DNA of 7,034 nucleotides from Acetatifactor sp. (GTDB taxonomy: Bacteria > Bacillota > Clostridia > Lachnospirales > Lachnospiraceae). The stretch spans positions 1 through 7,034 of the forward strand of contig JAILPF010000297.1 in NCBI GenBank assembly GCA_024699575.1, in the 5' to 3' direction. The notes beneath the pieces were generated by a model. It had not been told where the DNA came from and made no database searches. It saw only the letters and a program-made list of their open reading frames with translations. A program made the position numbers and the translations under genes. Shown here in pieces: positions 6,494 through 7,034 of the stretch (positions are counted from its first letter, which is position 1; each line of letters starts with the position of its first letter).

Positions 6494-6500
6494 TCATAGT

Positions 6501-6514
6501 CTGAAATGTTTCAG
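6501..6514 (+). other. Small perfect hairpin between biotin carrier and beta subunit genes
   Basis: CTGAAA (6501-6506) and TTTCAG (6509-6514) are exact inverted repeats, forming a 5-6 bp stem with a very short loop. No T-run follows, so it is not a terminator. It lies in the 44-base gap and could affect mRNA processing or stability, which is inference. Confidence 0.3.
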
Positions 6515-6537
6515 TGAGAACAACAGGAGGTCAACAA

Positions 6538-7034
6538 ATGGAATATATAGCTTCTACATTTGGCAACCTGATTCATCAGACAGCGTTCTTCAATCTGACT
6601 TGGGGAAACTATCTCATGATAGCGGTTGCGTGCTTTTTCCTTTATTTGGCGATTCGACATGGGTTTGAACCTTTGCTTTTAACCCCGATTGCCTTTGGTA
6701 TGTTGTTGGTAAATATTTATCCGGACATCATGCTTTCCGCAGAGGATGCCACTAACGGCGCAGGCGGATTATTGTATTATTTTTATAAATTAGATGAATT
6801 GGCCATTTTGCCATCCCTTATTTTCATGGGTGTCGGTGCAATGACTGATTTCGGACCGTTGATTGCAAACCCTAAGAGTTTCCTCTTAGGTGCAGCAGCA
6901 CAGTTCGGAATATTTGCAGCATACTTTGGAGCTATTTTCCTTGGCTTCAATGATAAAGCTGCAGCGGCTATTTCTATTATCGGTGGTGCGGATGGCCCTA
7001 CATCTATTTTCCTTGCCGGAAAATTGGGACAGAC
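6538..7034 (+). CDS. Na+-translocating decarboxylase beta subunit, N-terminal part (3' end outside window)
   Basis: This integral membrane protein decarboxylates carboxybiotin and couples the reaction to Na+ export, the role of OadB/MmdB/GcdB. The first 165 codons are present and the frame is open to the window end. Visible family features are the amphipathic N-terminal region, the first membrane helix (YLMIAVACFFLYLAIRHGFEP, split near residue 40), FEPLLLTPIAFGMLLVN (43-59), PSLIFMGVGAMTDFGPLI (92-109), and the conserved IIGGADGPTSIFLAGKLG (147-164). In the Klebsiella oxaloacetate decarboxylase the Asp of the equivalent GGADGPT motif (here Asp152) is essential for Na+ binding. The ATG at 6538 has an ideal AGGAGG (6525-6530). 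The gene follows the biotin carrier after 44 bases, completing the carboxyltransferase, OadG, carrier, beta order. The beta family is clear; the substrate depends on the carboxyltransferase. Confidence 0.94.
   Translation, partial: MEYIASTFGNLIHQTAFFNLTWGNYLMIAVACFFLYLAIRHGFEPLLLTPIAFGMLLVNIYPDIMLSAEDATNGAGGLLYYFYKLDELAILPSLIFMGVGAMTDFGPLIANPKSFLLGAAAQFGIFAAYFGAIFLGFNDKAAAAISIIGGADGPTSIFLAGKLGQ

Overview
The window looks like a chromosomal segment from a low-to-moderate GC Gram-positive anaerobe of the class Clostridia, most likely a Lachnospiraceae-type bacterium. This rests on strong AGGAGG-type ribosome binding sites, Firmicutes-style promoters, the scpA-scpB-D-Ala-D-Ala carboxypeptidase gene order, and a membrane Na+-pumping decarboxylase cluster of the kind carried by strict anaerobes. 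All genes lie on the + strand. No rRNA, tRNA, CRISPR array or insertion sequence is visible, and no gene-free stretch exceeds 300 bases.

Region 1 (2-844) is the end of a membrane-anchored calcineurin-like metallophosphoesterase whose start lies outside the window. Region 2 (about 857-3713) is a housekeeping unit. A good promoter (TTGCAA, 17 bases, TGATATAAT) precedes scpA and scpB, the two accessory subunits of the SMC chromosome condensin, followed by a secreted DacF-type penicillin-binding D-Ala-D-Ala carboxypeptidase. A strong intrinsic terminator at 3675-3713 closes the unit.

Region 3 (3696 to the end) starts with a promoter partly buried in that terminator and an 89-base leader. It then encodes, in order, a biotin-dependent carboxyltransferase, an OadG-family small membrane subunit, a biotin carrier protein and the Na+-translocating beta subunit, which runs off the window. 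The order matches mmdA-D-C-B of methylmalonyl-CoA decarboxylases. The expected cycle is transfer of a carboxyl group from an acyl-CoA-like substrate to biotin on the carrier, then decarboxylation of carboxybiotin by the beta subunit coupled to Na+ export.

Several pump parts are atypical. The carboxyltransferase is short and diverged in conserved motifs. The OadG subunit is fused to an N-terminal lipoprotein domain outside the cell. The biotin carrier lacks the usual PMPG loop. The true substrate is therefore uncertain, and this cluster is the most interesting part of the window.
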